Assembly: GCA_025201765.1 (NCBI GenBank)
Contig: MU623540.1
Location: 1 to 47,161, forward strand
DNA length: 47,161 nucleotides
Source of the DNA: Daldinia sp. FL1419
Taxonomy: Eukaryota; Ascomycota; Sordariomycetes; Xylariales; Hypoxylaceae
Direction of reading: 5' to 3'
The position numbers and the translations under genes were made by a program. This document shows, piece by piece, positions 13,552 through 25,136 of this stretch (positions within the stretch are counted from its first letter, which is position 1; each line of letters begins with the position of its first letter). The notes beneath the pieces were generated by a model. That model was not told the DNA's origin. It did no database searches and saw only the letters and a list, made by a program, of their open reading frames with translations.

Positions 13552-15141
13552 ATAGATAAATATATTTTATTAGGTATTTATTGGGGAGGAATTTTATAAA
13601 AAGTTTAATAGTAAATGTTTTTGATTAGTATAAGGGTTTATCCAAATAAATTACCCATAAACTTAAATAATTATATTATTAAGTAGAAAAAATTGTAATT
13701 TTTATTAAATTAATTTCTTACACTTAATTATAAAAATAGTTCTGGAGGTAGGAATAAATTAGTTGGTGGCGGTTTAGGGAATCCAAATCTATTTTTTAAA
13801 AAAAAGAAAAAACTATTATTATCCTTATATAGGATTAATATTGTAACTAAAGTTATTCCCTGATATTGGGTAGAATAAAAGAAATCTTTGTGGAAGTTTT
13901 TGTGGAGTAGGAGGGGGAGGAGGGGGTATAGTATGTGTTGGTTATTGGTTATTTTGATTTTTTTATTAAAATAATAAATATTAGGTATTTAATATTTTTT
14001 ATTGGTTAGTTGGATATTAAGAGGTTGATATTTTTTGTTAATTAGGTGGATATTGGTGATTTAGTATTTGTTATTAAAAGGGCAAATATTGTTAAATTAA
14101 CATCCCTTACTAATTTTAATTAATATATAATGTATTAGAATGGGGCGAAGAAAGTTGTTAATATAATTAATATTGTAAAAAAAGAGTAGGTTATTCTTTA
14201 TATAAAATAGTTAATATATATTGTAATTAAATAATAAATATAGGATTAGGGATATAATTTAAATGTAAGATTTAATTTATAGATATTATTAAATTAAAAA
14301 TTTTTAATTATTATTATATTAGTATTCTTAAATCTATAAAATAAATAAAATTAAGATAAACTATTCCTTTATTAATTTTATAAATTGAGATTCTTTATGT
14401 TATTATTATTAATCACCTTAATCTAACTTTTTCAAATTTTTTATAATTTTATGGGAATAATTTATCTTCAATTAAAAGAAATTTGAAAGTTATAAAAAAA
14501 TTAATATTATTCCTTCCCACATATATATTTTTTCTCATTAATATTATCCTCAATATTAATCAAATTTACTTTAATAATTTTACAAAATTTATATCCAAAA
14601 AACCTTTAAAATATTCCTTAAATTTATTTAATATTTTATTAATTATTCAAACATAAATTTAGTTCTAATTAATTTTTTCTTAATTAATTAAAATATATAA
14701 TATTTAAATTATTTTTTATTATATTATAACATTTTTAAAATTTATTATTTTGGATTTTATTAAATTGTAATTAAATTGTTGTATTAATATAAGTTATTTA
14801 AAAATATATTTAAATAATCTTCTCAACTTATTTATATTTTCCTAATTAGAAAAGATTTTATTACTAAAAGATTAACCTCAAACCAAACTTTTTGATTACT
14901 TTTTTTATAACATTATAAAATAAAAAGATAATAAATTTTAATTATAATAAAATAATAGGAATTTGGGGAAAAGTTTTTATAATAATGTAAAGTAATAATA
15001 ATTTATTATAAAAAAATGGTTTAATAAAAAATAGGGTGCTATTGTTGTTTGTATTATTATAATAAGGTCTTCCAAATTATTATAGCAATAACTCTTCCTT
15101 ACTAATTTATATTATTATATTTAAACAACATTAATTAATAT
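13552..15141. other. AT-rich stretch without a gene, with a purine-rich tract
   Basis: No gene is visible. Positions 13903-13926 are a G/A-only tract with several G runs. 13920-14100 is G- and T-rich on the + strand, while 14380-14900 is C-rich, another switch in strand composition. The origin is unknown; probably decayed repeat. Confidence 0.5.
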
Positions 15142-15353
15142 TAGGTTAAATGTATATATAAAAAAATAATAATAAAAATAAATAATAAATAAAATGATGT
15201 AATGAGATTTATATATTTATAAGTTTTAAAAAGAAGAGCTATCTACTTTGAATTTAACAGATTTAAAACCCTTATATACATAATATACTAATTATATAAT
15301 ACTTCTTTTACTTGCTATAGGGGTCTACGATACCTAGTAGCATACAACCATCA
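15142..15353 (+). mobile_element. 213-bp TG...CA repeat, copy B (RIP-mutated)
   Basis: Aligns end to end with copy A (228-440) and with reverse-complemented copy C (35449-35661). The initial TG is TA here. It ends ACAACCATCA like copy A. No target duplication is visible, so it may have recombined or been cut by the neighbouring array. Confidence 0.65.
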
Positions 15354-16105
15354 TCCTATAAGAACTATTAAAGCTCTTATTTAATATAAATAAATTTTCA
15401 GAAATTATTTTTTATTTAATTAATTTAAATTTTTAAATATAGAATCATTAAGTTTCCATAAAGTTTCATACAATAAAATTACAGGAGCTCTTATTCAATT
15501 TGAGTTCTTATTTAATTTGAACTTATATTTAATTTGAATTTATGTTTAATATATAAGCCCTTAAATATTAATTTTGATTTGATTAATTCAAATTCTTAAA
15601 TATAAAATCGTTAGTTTTTGATAGAGATTTGTACAATGAAGTGCAGGACATATCCTGCAAAAACTATTAGAGCTCAAATTTAATATAAATAAACTTCCAG
15701 AAGTTATTTTCCTATTTGATCAGCTTAAGTTCTCAAGGATAAAATTATTAATTTTTAAAACCAAAAAATTTTGTACAATAAAAATATAAGGTTAAAATAT
15801 ATTTTATAAAAATTATTAAAGCTTTAATTTAATATAAATAAATTATTTCTTATTTAATCAACTTAAATTCTTATTAATGAAAAAATATACTTAATTATAA
15901 ATATTTTCTTAAATTTTAAATTTTTAATATATTTTTTTATCCCTTATTAATTCTTATTAATTCTTATCAACTCTTATCAGCTCTTATCAGCTCTTATCAA
16001 CTCTTATCAATTATTATTAATTATTTATTAATCTTTTATCAATTTTACATAATAATTTATTGGAAGAATTTCAGTATAATATACCGGACTTCGTCCTGGA
16101 AAATT
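15354..16105. repeat. degenerate LTR-derived tandem array, block 1
   Basis: Imperfect units of very roughly 120-170 bp repeat a pattern: a segment like CTATTAGAGCTC, then AATATAAATAA, then GAAGTTATTTTCCTATTTGA, then a GTACAATAAA-like segment. Parts of each unit match the LTR at 4534-4952, for example its CATATCCTGCAGGAGCTAT segment and its GTTTTCCTGCTTGATCAG segment. The block ends with a 10-bp minisatellite and then CCGGACTTCGTCCTGG. Confidence 0.6.
15941..16020 (+). repeat. 10-bp minisatellite, eight units
   Basis: Eight successive 10-mers of the form CTCTTATCAG, with the variants CCCTTATTAA, TTCTTATTAA, TTCTTATCAA and CTCTTATCAA. A more degraded version lies at about 18181-18240, at the matching place of array block 2. 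Confidence 0.8.
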
Positions 16106-16534
16106 ATATTAAATATATATTTATATAATATAGTTAAATTAATAATAATTATATATTTATATTAAAATATAATTAAAATTATTAATTGTTATATAATATA
16201 CAAAAAAAATAATAATTATAAAATTTAAGTTTTTCTTTTTATTTTAAGAATTTTAAAGAAAGTGGTAAGGCTTTTTATGGAATTATAATAAAGAAGAGAA
16301 ATTTTCTACACTATTTTCAGGCTTACTAATCCAATAAATTCACAATATATCAAGGTTGGCACAAGCCATAATTAAAGCCCAGCTTATACAACCAAATACC
16401 ACCTTAAAGCATTATATAACAACTTTTTCAATTTTAAAAAATATTTTTATATATTAAAAAATAAAATTATTCTTATGTTTTTAATTAAATTTCTTTTTTA
16501 ATTATTTTTATAATTGAGTTACCCTAATTACATA

Positions 16535-16538
<4 letters not shown>

Positions 16539-16568
<30 letters not shown>

Positions 16569-16757
16569 GGGGGGGGGGGGGGGGGGGTTTTAAAATTTTT
16601 TAAATTAAAAAAGAATATTAATTTAAAAAAACATAAATACCAATNNNNNNNNNNACCCCACCCCCCCCAACACCCCCCCCCCCCCCCCCCACCCCCCCCC
16701 CACCCCCCCCACCCCCCACACCCCCCCCCCGCCCCCCCCCCCCCCCCCCCCCCCCCC
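16539..16757. other. assembly gap flanked by poly-T, poly-G and poly-C
   Basis: About 28 T, then AGG followed by a run of G, a short AT-rich piece, ten N (16645-16654), then about 100 bases that are almost all C with scattered A. This is most likely low-quality consensus sequence around a scaffold join. It does not have the TTAGGG periodicity of a telomere. Distances across it, including the separation of the two tandem arrays, should not be trusted. Confidence 0.85.
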
Positions 16758-16799
16758 ATAAAAGGTTGTAACTTAATTACGTAATTGAAGTTACAAAAC

Positions 16800-18302
16800 C
16801 TTATGAGCCTTTATAGAATTAACCCTTTTAAGGTTTTTATAGGTTTTTTAATATATAAATAAGCTTTTAAGAGGTATTTTTTTATTTAATTAATTTAAGT
16901 TTTTAAGTATAGAGTTATTAAAATTATAGGGTATGTTTTATAGGAGTTCTTATTTAATTAAAATTTATATTTAATATAAATAAGCTTTGAAATGTTATTT
17001 TCTAATTTAATTAATTTAAGTTTTTAAATATAGAATTATTAGTTTTTTTATAGTAATAAGTGAAGGTGATAAAATTAGGATGAAGTTTATTAATTTAATT
17101 TTTTTAATTAAGGTTTTTGTAAATTTTTTCATGTATAAATAAATTTTTAAAAATTATTTTCTTATTTAATTAGTTTAAATTTTTAAGTATAGAATTGTTA
17201 AAATTGCAGGGTATATCCTATAAAAATTATTAGAGTTTATGTTTAATATAAATAAGCCTTTAGAAATTATTTTCTTATTTTCTTATTAAATTCTTAAGTA
17301 TAAAATTATTAATTTTCTATAGAGTTTTGTACGATAAAAGTGTAGGGTTAGGGTATATTTTGCAAGAATTATTAGAGTTTTTTAGAAGTTATTTTTTTAT
17401 TTGATTAGTTTAAGTTAGGATGTACCTAATTATTAATTTTTTTATAAAATTTTGTAAAATAAAATTGTAGGGTATGTTTTATAAAAGTTTTTATTTAATT
17501 AAAACTTTTATTTAATTGAAGTTTATATTTAATATATAAGCCTTTAAAAATTATTTCTTTATTTAATTAATTTAAATTCTTAAAGATAAAATTATTAATT
17601 TTTCTAATTATAAAATTTTATATAATAAAAATATAAGGTTAAGGTATATTTTATAAAAGTTATTAAAATTTTTATTTAATATATACATTTTTAAATATTA
17701 AATTTTATATAATTAAATTAAATTCTTATATATTAAATTATTAAATTTTTATTAAAATTTATATAATAAAATATAAAATATATCTTATAAAAATTATTAG
17801 AATTTATGTTTAATATAAATAAATTTTTAAAAATTATTTTCCTATTTAATTAATTTAAATTAAAAAATATTTGATTATTAGTTTTTTTATAAAGCTTTGT
17901 ATAATAAAATTGTAAGGCATATTTTGTAAAAGTTATTCAAATTTTTTAAAAATTATTTTCTTATCTAATTAATTTATATTTTTAAAGATAAAATTATTAA
18001 TTTTTAAAACTATAAAATTTGGTATAATAAAAGTATAGGATTAAGGTATATTTATTAAAATTTTAATTTAATATAAATAAGTTATTTTCTTATTTAATTA
18101 ACTTAAATTCTTATTAATAAAAAAAATACATTCAATTATAAATATTTTTTTAAATTTTAAATTTTTAATATATTTTTTTACTTCCTATTAGCTTATTAAC
18201 TACTTTATTAATTTTTATTAATTTTTATCAATTATTATTTATTAATTTTATATAATAATTTATTAAAAAGTTTTAATATAATACACCGGACTTCGTCCTG
18301 GA
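16800..18302. repeat. degenerate LTR-derived tandem array, block 2
   Basis: The same family of units as block 1, now on the far side of the gap and longer. Units recur near 16938, 17226, 17365, 17482, 17655, 17788 and 17927. G exceeds C on the + strand throughout, unlike block 1. It ends with the same 16-mer CCGGACTTCGTCCTGG (18286-18301) that closes block 1, so the two blocks are duplicates of one structure. Confidence 0.6.
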
Positions 18303-18409
18303 TAAAATTAATATATTAAATTAATATATTAAATAAAATATATTTTTTTCATTATTTAAACATTTTTATCGCAACCAAAAACCTTAAGAAAACTTGAGGC
18401 ATACTTACA

Positions 18410-19469
18410 ATGGGTACTCCTCACTTCCTAATCTTTCCTCCATATCTTCTCAATAAGGAAGCCGAAGATCTACGATCCCGCGATATCCTCATCTTCTTCA
18501 TTCCTGGAAATCCGGGACTAATCGACTATTATGAACCCTTACTATCAACTCTGCGAGGGTTACTAGACGAAGCGGAATCGCTCCGGCACGCACGCTTCCA
18601 TATCTACGGTCAAAACTTGGCTGGGTTCGTCGACAACGATCACGAACCCTTTACTTCACAGAGGAAACCATATAACCTCGAAGACCAAATACGGTATACC
18701 CTTAAGACCCTAAAAGAGCTTCGTATCGGCTCGGGACCACGTCAAAATTTTCCCTACGACGAAGTCCTACTCATCGGACATTCCGTAGGCACGTATATCG
18801 CCCTTGAGCTCTTCCACCAGCTCTTGCGCGATCCCAAGGTGGCTCCGCATCTAAATCTCGGCTCTGGGATTCTCTTATTCCCAACCATCCACCACATATC
18901 TAGCTCCCCGAGTGGGAAGAAGCTTGACCTGTTACGCCGGACGCCCGTACTTGGCGATAACGCTTACCAGATCGCGCGAATGCTCTTGCATCTTCTGCCT
19001 CACGGCGCCCTCCGATGGATCGTCCGCAGCGTTTTGGGCTTCCCCATTCACGGAGCAGAAGTCACAACGCGATGGCTCAAAAGCCGAGACGGAGTATGGC
19101 AGGCGCTACATATGGGCATGGACGAAATGAGGGTCATCGGAGAAGACCACTGGGACGAAGAATTGTGGGAAATTGCTCACGAAGCAGAGACGCACGATAA
19201 AATTATACCGAAATTCTTATTCTTCTTCGGGCAGCGCGATCATTGGGTCGCAAATCACTACAGAGATGAATTTATCCAGAAGAGACAGAACCAAGTCGAA
19301 CGAACAAGAATAATAGTAGACGAAGGCAATATTCCCCACGCATTTTGCATAAGTAAGCGAATGAATCCGCTCCGTATCAGGAATGAAGCTAAGATGAAAC
19401 GTAGAGCATAGTGAGATTGTGGCCGAAAAGGTGAGCTTATGGATTAAGCAGATGCATAGTCCAGGTTAG
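18410..19469 (+). CDS. LDAH: LDAH-type lipid-droplet-associated serine hydrolase
   Basis: Two exons, 18410-19352 and 19405-19469, with a 52-nt GTAAGC...TAG intron, encode 335 residues. Splicing replaces an in-frame read-through tail by KHSEIVAEKVSLWIKQ and keeps the frame. The alpha/beta-hydrolase features are clear: oxyanion motif FFIPGNPGLIDYY (about 29-41), nucleophile elbow GHSVG with Ser125, acid Asp277 in FFGQRD, and His310 in IPHAF. This is the order and spacing of the LDAH (C2orf43/DUF2305) family, whose members associate with lipid droplets and are thought to hydrolyse lipid esters; the substrate here is inferred. The length is normal. The ATG is the first in frame. It begins only about 50 bp beyond the AT-rich island, so the promoter must lie largely in RIP-like DNA. 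Confidence 0.9.
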
Positions 19470-20070
19470 TACACGGTGGCAGTGTTGCGAGGCCTCGGTA
19501 GCCTCGACGGCTTATTTTAGAGCAGTATACAATGATGTAGGAGATCTCGACAACAGTGAGACAGTGAGATTGTATTAGAGTAGCAGATAGATCAATCTGA
19601 GCTCGCTGAGATAAGTCGGGAGGCTCGGACTAGTTTGAGAGTCCAAGATCATACGAAATCCAATGTCTCAGGTATGTGTGTGGAGCTTATTTTCTTTAGC
19701 TATGGAAAGGACAGCGATATACAAGTAAAGATGGCACGCACTAATTGTTGCACGAAAATAGACTAGCAGATACTTCGGAAGGTTGTTGTCGATCTCCAAA
19801 GTGAAGACCACAGCCCCAAACTCTCAGTATAAGTCTAATGTCCTAGGCAAATCTCATGTCATTCAAGACGCATTCATGTCACAACCCACAGATACAGGTA
19901 ATTGCATTAATTATTCCGAGCCTAATACGGATAAAAGCATCTCTTAAAGCCATGTAACTTAGCCACTACAGACGAATCTCTATGAAAGCAATGGTTCGGC
20001 CGAATTTCGCCGGTATACAAGTATCAAAAATACTGTCAAAGCCATATCCAACCATGCGATATTAACTCCT
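19470..20070. other. intergenic, convergent 3' regions
   Basis: Normal composition, between the 3' ends of two convergent genes (LDAH + and glucanosyltransferase -). No ORF or repeat stands out. It presumably holds both 3' UTRs and polyadenylation sites. Confidence 0.6.
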
Positions 20071-21847
20071 CTACAACATAACCATACCAGCACCAACACC
20101 CATAGCCACAAGCACGTACAGGCTGACAACCACGTTGCCCATTGTCATAAAAGGGGTCATGTGGACCGTCGCGGGCGCAGCAGCGTTCTCGCTAGAGTCG
20201 CCGGTAGAAGCACTGTCGGTTGTGGCAGCAGTAGCAGTAGCGGCGACAGCAACAGCGGAGTTCGCCTTGGCCAAGGAAGCCTCGCACCTAAGATCGATTT
20301 ATTAGCAGAGCCTCAAACGAAGATCAAGAGTTATGCTCACTTAGAATCCTTGGAACCGTCGACGAGCTGAGCAGCACCCTTGAAGCTGCAGGCGCTAGAA
20401 TCACTGCCCTGGTTGGTGTAATAAGCGTTGAGAACGTGTCCGAGCTGCTCCTTGGCATTGCACATGCCGTAAGGACCGTAGACACCCTTCTCAGTGTCGT
20501 GCTTGATACCAGCACAAGCAGCCTCGTCGTTCTCGCAAATGTAGCCGAAGATGTCTCCAAAATCCTTCTCGTCGAGGTCGTCGGCAGGAACGCAAGACAA
20601 GGACTTGTACATGCAGTCGCAGAGATTGCTATCGGGAGTAGGAGGTAGAGCCTCAGCAGCCTTCCAGTTCTTGGAGATAGCAGGGCAGGATGCGGGAGAG
20701 TTAGTAGGGTTGTAAGAGTCCATGGAAGTCGACGAAGGCTTGACGTCGGCGAGCTTGGACTGCAAAACCTTATAGTTCTTCATGGGAGTCGCGGTGTCAC
20801 CCTTGACCTTGACCAAACCTAGATATCTCGTCAGACCGAGGTCGCGTCGTCAAACAATCAAAAACTTACCGTAGTCATTTTCTTCCTCGTGGAACATGTA
20901 AACAATACCACCGCTGAAGACGCCAGTCATCTGGTTAGAGTAGAGAGCAGTAGTATCGTCCCAGAGACGACCCTCCGCACCGTTCACGGTGTTGCAACCG
21001 TACTCGGCGAAGAACACGGGGACTGAGAAATTCGAGAAGAACTTAACCTGGACATCGTAGCCGGACTCGGTGAAGCTGCTCTTGCCGCACCACGAGTAGA
21101 TGTTGTAACCCCAAAAGTCGATAGCGCTGTCTTGCTCGCCACAGTTGAAGTACTGGGCCATGTTGGCACGAATATCGGCATCGTCATTAGCGGCGTAACC
21201 GACACCCATCCACCGCCCCCCCTTTGCGGTCTTGTCCGAGATGTACTTCTTCACGTCCCGGGTAGCAGCTTTGACGTAGGCCGAAGCACCAGCTGGTCGA
21301 GTTAGTAATCGCTCTGGCTTCCAGATTGTACGGTCGACTTACTGTTCGTGTTATTATTGGTGACTTCGTTGCCGGAAAAGAAACCGATAACATTATCGTA
21401 CTTGCCAAGGTTGTCAACGACGCCCTTGTAGCGCTCGAACAGCTCGACGTTCCAAGCGGGAGAATCTCTGTTAATGGATAGAGCTGGTTCACCCAAATCG
21501 GCGACGACGTAAATTCCAGCCTTTTCCAACATGGACATACACGCGCTGTGGTCAGCCTTGGGGTCGATGGCGTATGTTCGAATGGTGTTAACACCCAACT
21601 TCTCGAGCAGAGGGATGTCGCGCTTGCATACGTCCTCGTCGGCTAGAGGGTCCACAAATTTCGTCTTAGAATCCTTGCTACCGCCAGGACCGCCACCGGC
21701 TTCTTGTTGGTAGGCAACACCCTTGATGAAGAACTGGTCACCCTTCTTCGTGAAGAATTTGCTTCCCTTCATGATGATGGGGTCTAAAGCAGCAGCATTG
21801 CTGGCGAGAAGCAGGGAGGCTGTTAGAGCCGAACGTAAGCCAACCAT
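20071..21847 (-). CDS. gas1: GPI-anchored 1,3-beta-glucanosyltransferase, GH72 with CBM43
   Basis: Four exons (21847-21343, 21292-20870, 20818-20341, 20287-20071) with introns of 50, 51 and 53 nt encode 540 residues, the usual size of Gas1/Gel4-type enzymes. It elongates and branches cell-wall beta-1,3-glucan at the plasma membrane or wall. Residues 1-20 are a signal peptide. The GH72 domain follows, with acid/base Glu161 in FFSGNEVTNN and nucleophile Glu265 in FFAEYGCN. A cysteine-rich CBM43/X8 module covers about 376-460 (CDCMYKSLSC...). After it come a Ser/Ala/Thr-rich linker and a C-terminal hydrophobic tail of about 20 residues for GPI attachment. Frame and phase agree at every junction, and intron 1 has a textbook ATTACTAAC branch site. 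CCAAT-type elements occur upstream (near 22293 and 22321). Exact paralogue (gas1, gel1 or gel4) is not resolved. Confidence 0.95.
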
Positions 21848-24800
21848 TTTGATTATTATTTCTTGATCGCCGGGATCTCGAGGTACGCTGGATCAGTCGT
21901 TGCGTTAGTCTAGCCAAGATTTCGTCTGAACCGTTTCGAGGCGGGATTTACTGTATGATGAAGAATGGCTTAGGGGAACCTCGATATACCTTTCCGGCTC
22001 TGATGCTTTAATATTGGACTGAACGATGTAATAAGGAGTGTACGAATAACGCGTTAATGAGAGTGCGTAGTTGGAATAACCGGATATCTATGTCCACCTT
22101 CGCGTGCCGAATAATTACAAAGGCTAGAAAAAATGAGAGAACTGTTAGAGAGGGAGAGAGAAAAGATGTAGCATAAAAATGAAAGACTTGGTCCCGTTAA
22201 AAAAAGGGAAGAGAATAAAAAAAGATAGTACGAGATATCAGTAAAGGAGAAAGGGACCCCGGTTCGACAGGAGAGATTAAAACTGGTTCCAGCCAATGGG
22301 GCTATTCATCTGAAGCTATTGATTGGCTACGGACCGCTGCTAAAAGACCGATGTAGATTAGTGAAAGACTGGGGCTTTTGCGGGTAGATGAGAAGACGAG
22401 CAGGGGTATTTCGAGCTAAGGGGGGACGCAGGGGTTGGTTACTCCTGATTCTCCTGAATCCAGCAGTCCAGGTAGCCTCTTGGGACGATTTTGGAGAAGG
22501 CTACCTACTGCTGACTTTTTTTTTAACGATTGCTACTTTACACGAGGCATGTGATATTCCATTCGGGAGAGTTTTTCGATACCACAACAATTATCTATGC
22601 GATGCATTCATTATCCAAGGCGATTACTTGAATTATGACTCTATCATTTATTCTAGCTCACGTAGGTGGAATAAAAATTACATAGTCCACGGTATCGTAC
22701 CTGTCGATCCTAAAGGGGAGCGTCCAATTAGCACAACTACAGAACACGCAACTAGCAGACTAGCCGGTGGTTATGCCGAGACATAAATGGGTCTTGATGG
22801 TTTGTTAGCTCCATCTCCAAGCGAGGCGCAGCAGCGAATAGTGAGACGTTAACACCTACTTGTTTTGTTCTATTCGGGTTCTGTTATTAGTTCTTTACAT
22901 GATATTAGCCACTTTCCCCGGCTGCCTTCAGGACTATTCGACCAGATCCTACTCGTGAGCCGTAAATATTTCAAGAGCAGAAACCGTAAAAGCGGTGGCT
23001 TATTTAGGGAGTGGCAGATTACATGCGAGTGAAATCCGGGATTTTCCAACGCTAGATTAGTTGCCTCGGATTGCTTTCTGGTCCTCCTATTTTCAGACAG
23101 CCAAGCTCGTCCCTTCCTTTCGCTCGTTCTCTATGTACAATACTGTAGGTGCGTACCCAAGTACCTATCGATCCGTGTTAAATATGCAAATAAAAATACC
23201 TTGCAAGATATGGAAATCGGTCACGTCAATCGTGAGCTTTTCTACCTCTTCTAGGTAATGAATGACATAAAGTGATAGCGATCTTCGACGATTTGCATCT
23301 CTCCTTTTGTCTAGCTCGCACGATCGTCGACTTTTCCTTGCACATAACAGCACAGCCAACTGAACAAATTTTGTAACCTAGTGAATACTTCTTGTATCAC
23401 CCATAACCTTACTTTCGTTAGACCTGTAAGCTCGTATGTAAGAGGCTGAGAGGGAGGATTGATAGGCAGAGCGCATCGGACGCCAAGATAAGGATTGTTT
23501 CGAGAACGTATCGCTTCTGTGGTTCCGCGGCCCCTCAAACCCGCGTATTCGAGGCACGCAGAATGCCAAAAAGATCCTAATAAAAGACCAAAAAAATTCT
23601 ACTTTTACTTAGACGGTTTTCCCAAATTATAAGATATGGTTGAGCTGTGACAATAAGAAGGTGAGTTGTGTGGCTGTGTGGTAAAAGAATCGGCACATAT
23701 TTTGACGCGATTCTGGCACGTCAGAGCGACTAACCTAGCTTTTCATCCATGTTGATCATCCCTCTGCTGCCTCTTCATATACCACGCTATACTGGATCTA
23801 GACGGTATGTAGGACCAATAAATTAACGTTAAGTGAGGCCAGGTGATAAATATGAGTACCTAACCTAGCAAGCCTAGGTAGGTAGAGGTACCTAGTCAAT
23901 TAGTACTAGTTAAGCTGGATATTATTCCATGACTTTATGAACGAGGAAAAATATCACAATTTATCTCAGTAGAATTTCTGGGGAATTATTACCTAATAAT
24001 TGCATTATATGTATTGCGTTATGTACATGATAAGTGCAATATACATAATAACACATAATAGATCTATTATGCGCATAATAAGCATCCTTATCACCAATAG
24101 AATGAAATTGCACTACCCCGATAAGACACTTGCCGGGATTTCGTGCCGCAGGCGGTAAGATTTTCGACCACAGCCGCCCTCCGAAACCGAACGGCAATCG
24201 TCACATCTCCTTGCATCTACGCGGCTACGTCCCCGTGCTGAGAATGGAGACCGCCGATGATCGTCTGTATAGCTTAACCCTTCAATCAGTCCTGTCGGGT
24301 GGGTCGTGCAAAAACCACAGGCTTCGAATAAAAGGATTACCCGATGTCTCTTGGGTCTCTCGTCTCGGCGGTATAGCTATGTAGCATTCACATAGCCTTA
24401 CGCTCATGCCGCCAATTTACATAGCTGGTATGCCTTGCCGACTATTATTACCGTTGAACCCTAATCTCTCACGATCTTGTAACGAATCTTTAAGCCGCTA
24501 CATCTCGTGAATCGGATCTATCACTTTCGTCATGACAGTACGCTATAGCCACCTATCAAGAGTATCACCCATCCTTTTACGTATACGTTAATAATTTGTG
24601 TCTTGGTGCCAATATCATGTATAATTTGGCGGGGCCACGTAATGGTACGAGTACATATCGACAAAGGATCGCACCATATCCGTCGTATAATAGGAGGTGG
24701 ATAGGCATCACTTTCTCGGAGCGTTATTGTATTCCTGTCTACAATCACTACCTACTAGTACACAACCATACCAGACGCGTCTTCGTTAACTCGCTCATTT

Positions 24801-25136
24801 CATAACCAGTCGCCGGCGTAGGGAGTATGGGTGATTCGCGTAAATATGATATCTAGGGTCAAAGGAGAAGTTCCAAACAGAATCCAATGGGGCTTAGGAA
24901 ATTCTACGGCGCGAGATAAATATGCAATTTCACAAAGGGCAACAATTCAATTTAGAAGAGCGTCTATGTTCGTAACAGATATCCGGATCGCCAAACCTCC
25001 ATAAGACATCGTCTTCTCGACGTCGTACATCATAAACCGTGGGGTGCATTCGTAATAGTATGGACCAACGTAGACATAGATTAGCACGCCCTTTCGTCAT
25101 TCGTGCCCCGTAGTAGCTAGCAAACCCATCCACGCT
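21848..25136. other. gene-poor intergenic region
   Basis: 3.3 kb without a convincing gene. The right part of 21848-22300 is the promoter side of the glucanosyltransferase. ORFs of up to 132 codons (such as 22388-22786 +) show no domain or splicing evidence. The stretch contains one copy of a dispersed repeat (23560-23720) and AGGTAGGT/GGTACCTAG motifs near 23875-23895. 24000-24070 is AT-rich with CATAATA/TATTATG inverted motifs. Confidence 0.6.
23560..23720 (+). repeat. dispersed repeat, copy 1
   Basis: Shares an interrupted alignment with about 35865-36120: CAGAATGCC, CTTA(C/T)TTAGACG, AATTATA(A/G)GATAT, TGACA...AAGGT(G/A)AGTT and ATTTTGAC(G/A)CGATTCT occur in the same order and orientation. 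Copy 2 is the more AT-rich. No coding capacity; probably a non-autonomous or relic element. Confidence 0.6.

Larger units (their letters stand above)
1..18360. other. AT-rich, RIP-like repeat island
   Basis: The first 18 kb is composed almost entirely of A and T, has stop codons in all frames and contains no credible ORF. It holds recognisable repeat copies whose differences are mostly C/T or G/A changes; for example TG and CA ends of LTRs become TA. This is the expected result of RIP, a fungal process that mutates CpA in duplicated DNA. RIP is inferred; a decayed centromeric or subtelomeric position is also possible. Composition changes abruptly just before the gene that starts at 18410. Confidence 0.85.

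Noticed and set aside
16565..16759. Glycine-rich ORF and a possible telomere
   Set aside because: It is the translation of a C homopolymer tract with Ns. There is no TTAGGG repeat.
22388..22786. 132-codon + strand ORF with a hydrophobic N-terminal part
   Set aside because: The hydrophobic part comes partly from a T run; no domain, no splice-compatible extension and no paralogue. Chance ORF is more likely.
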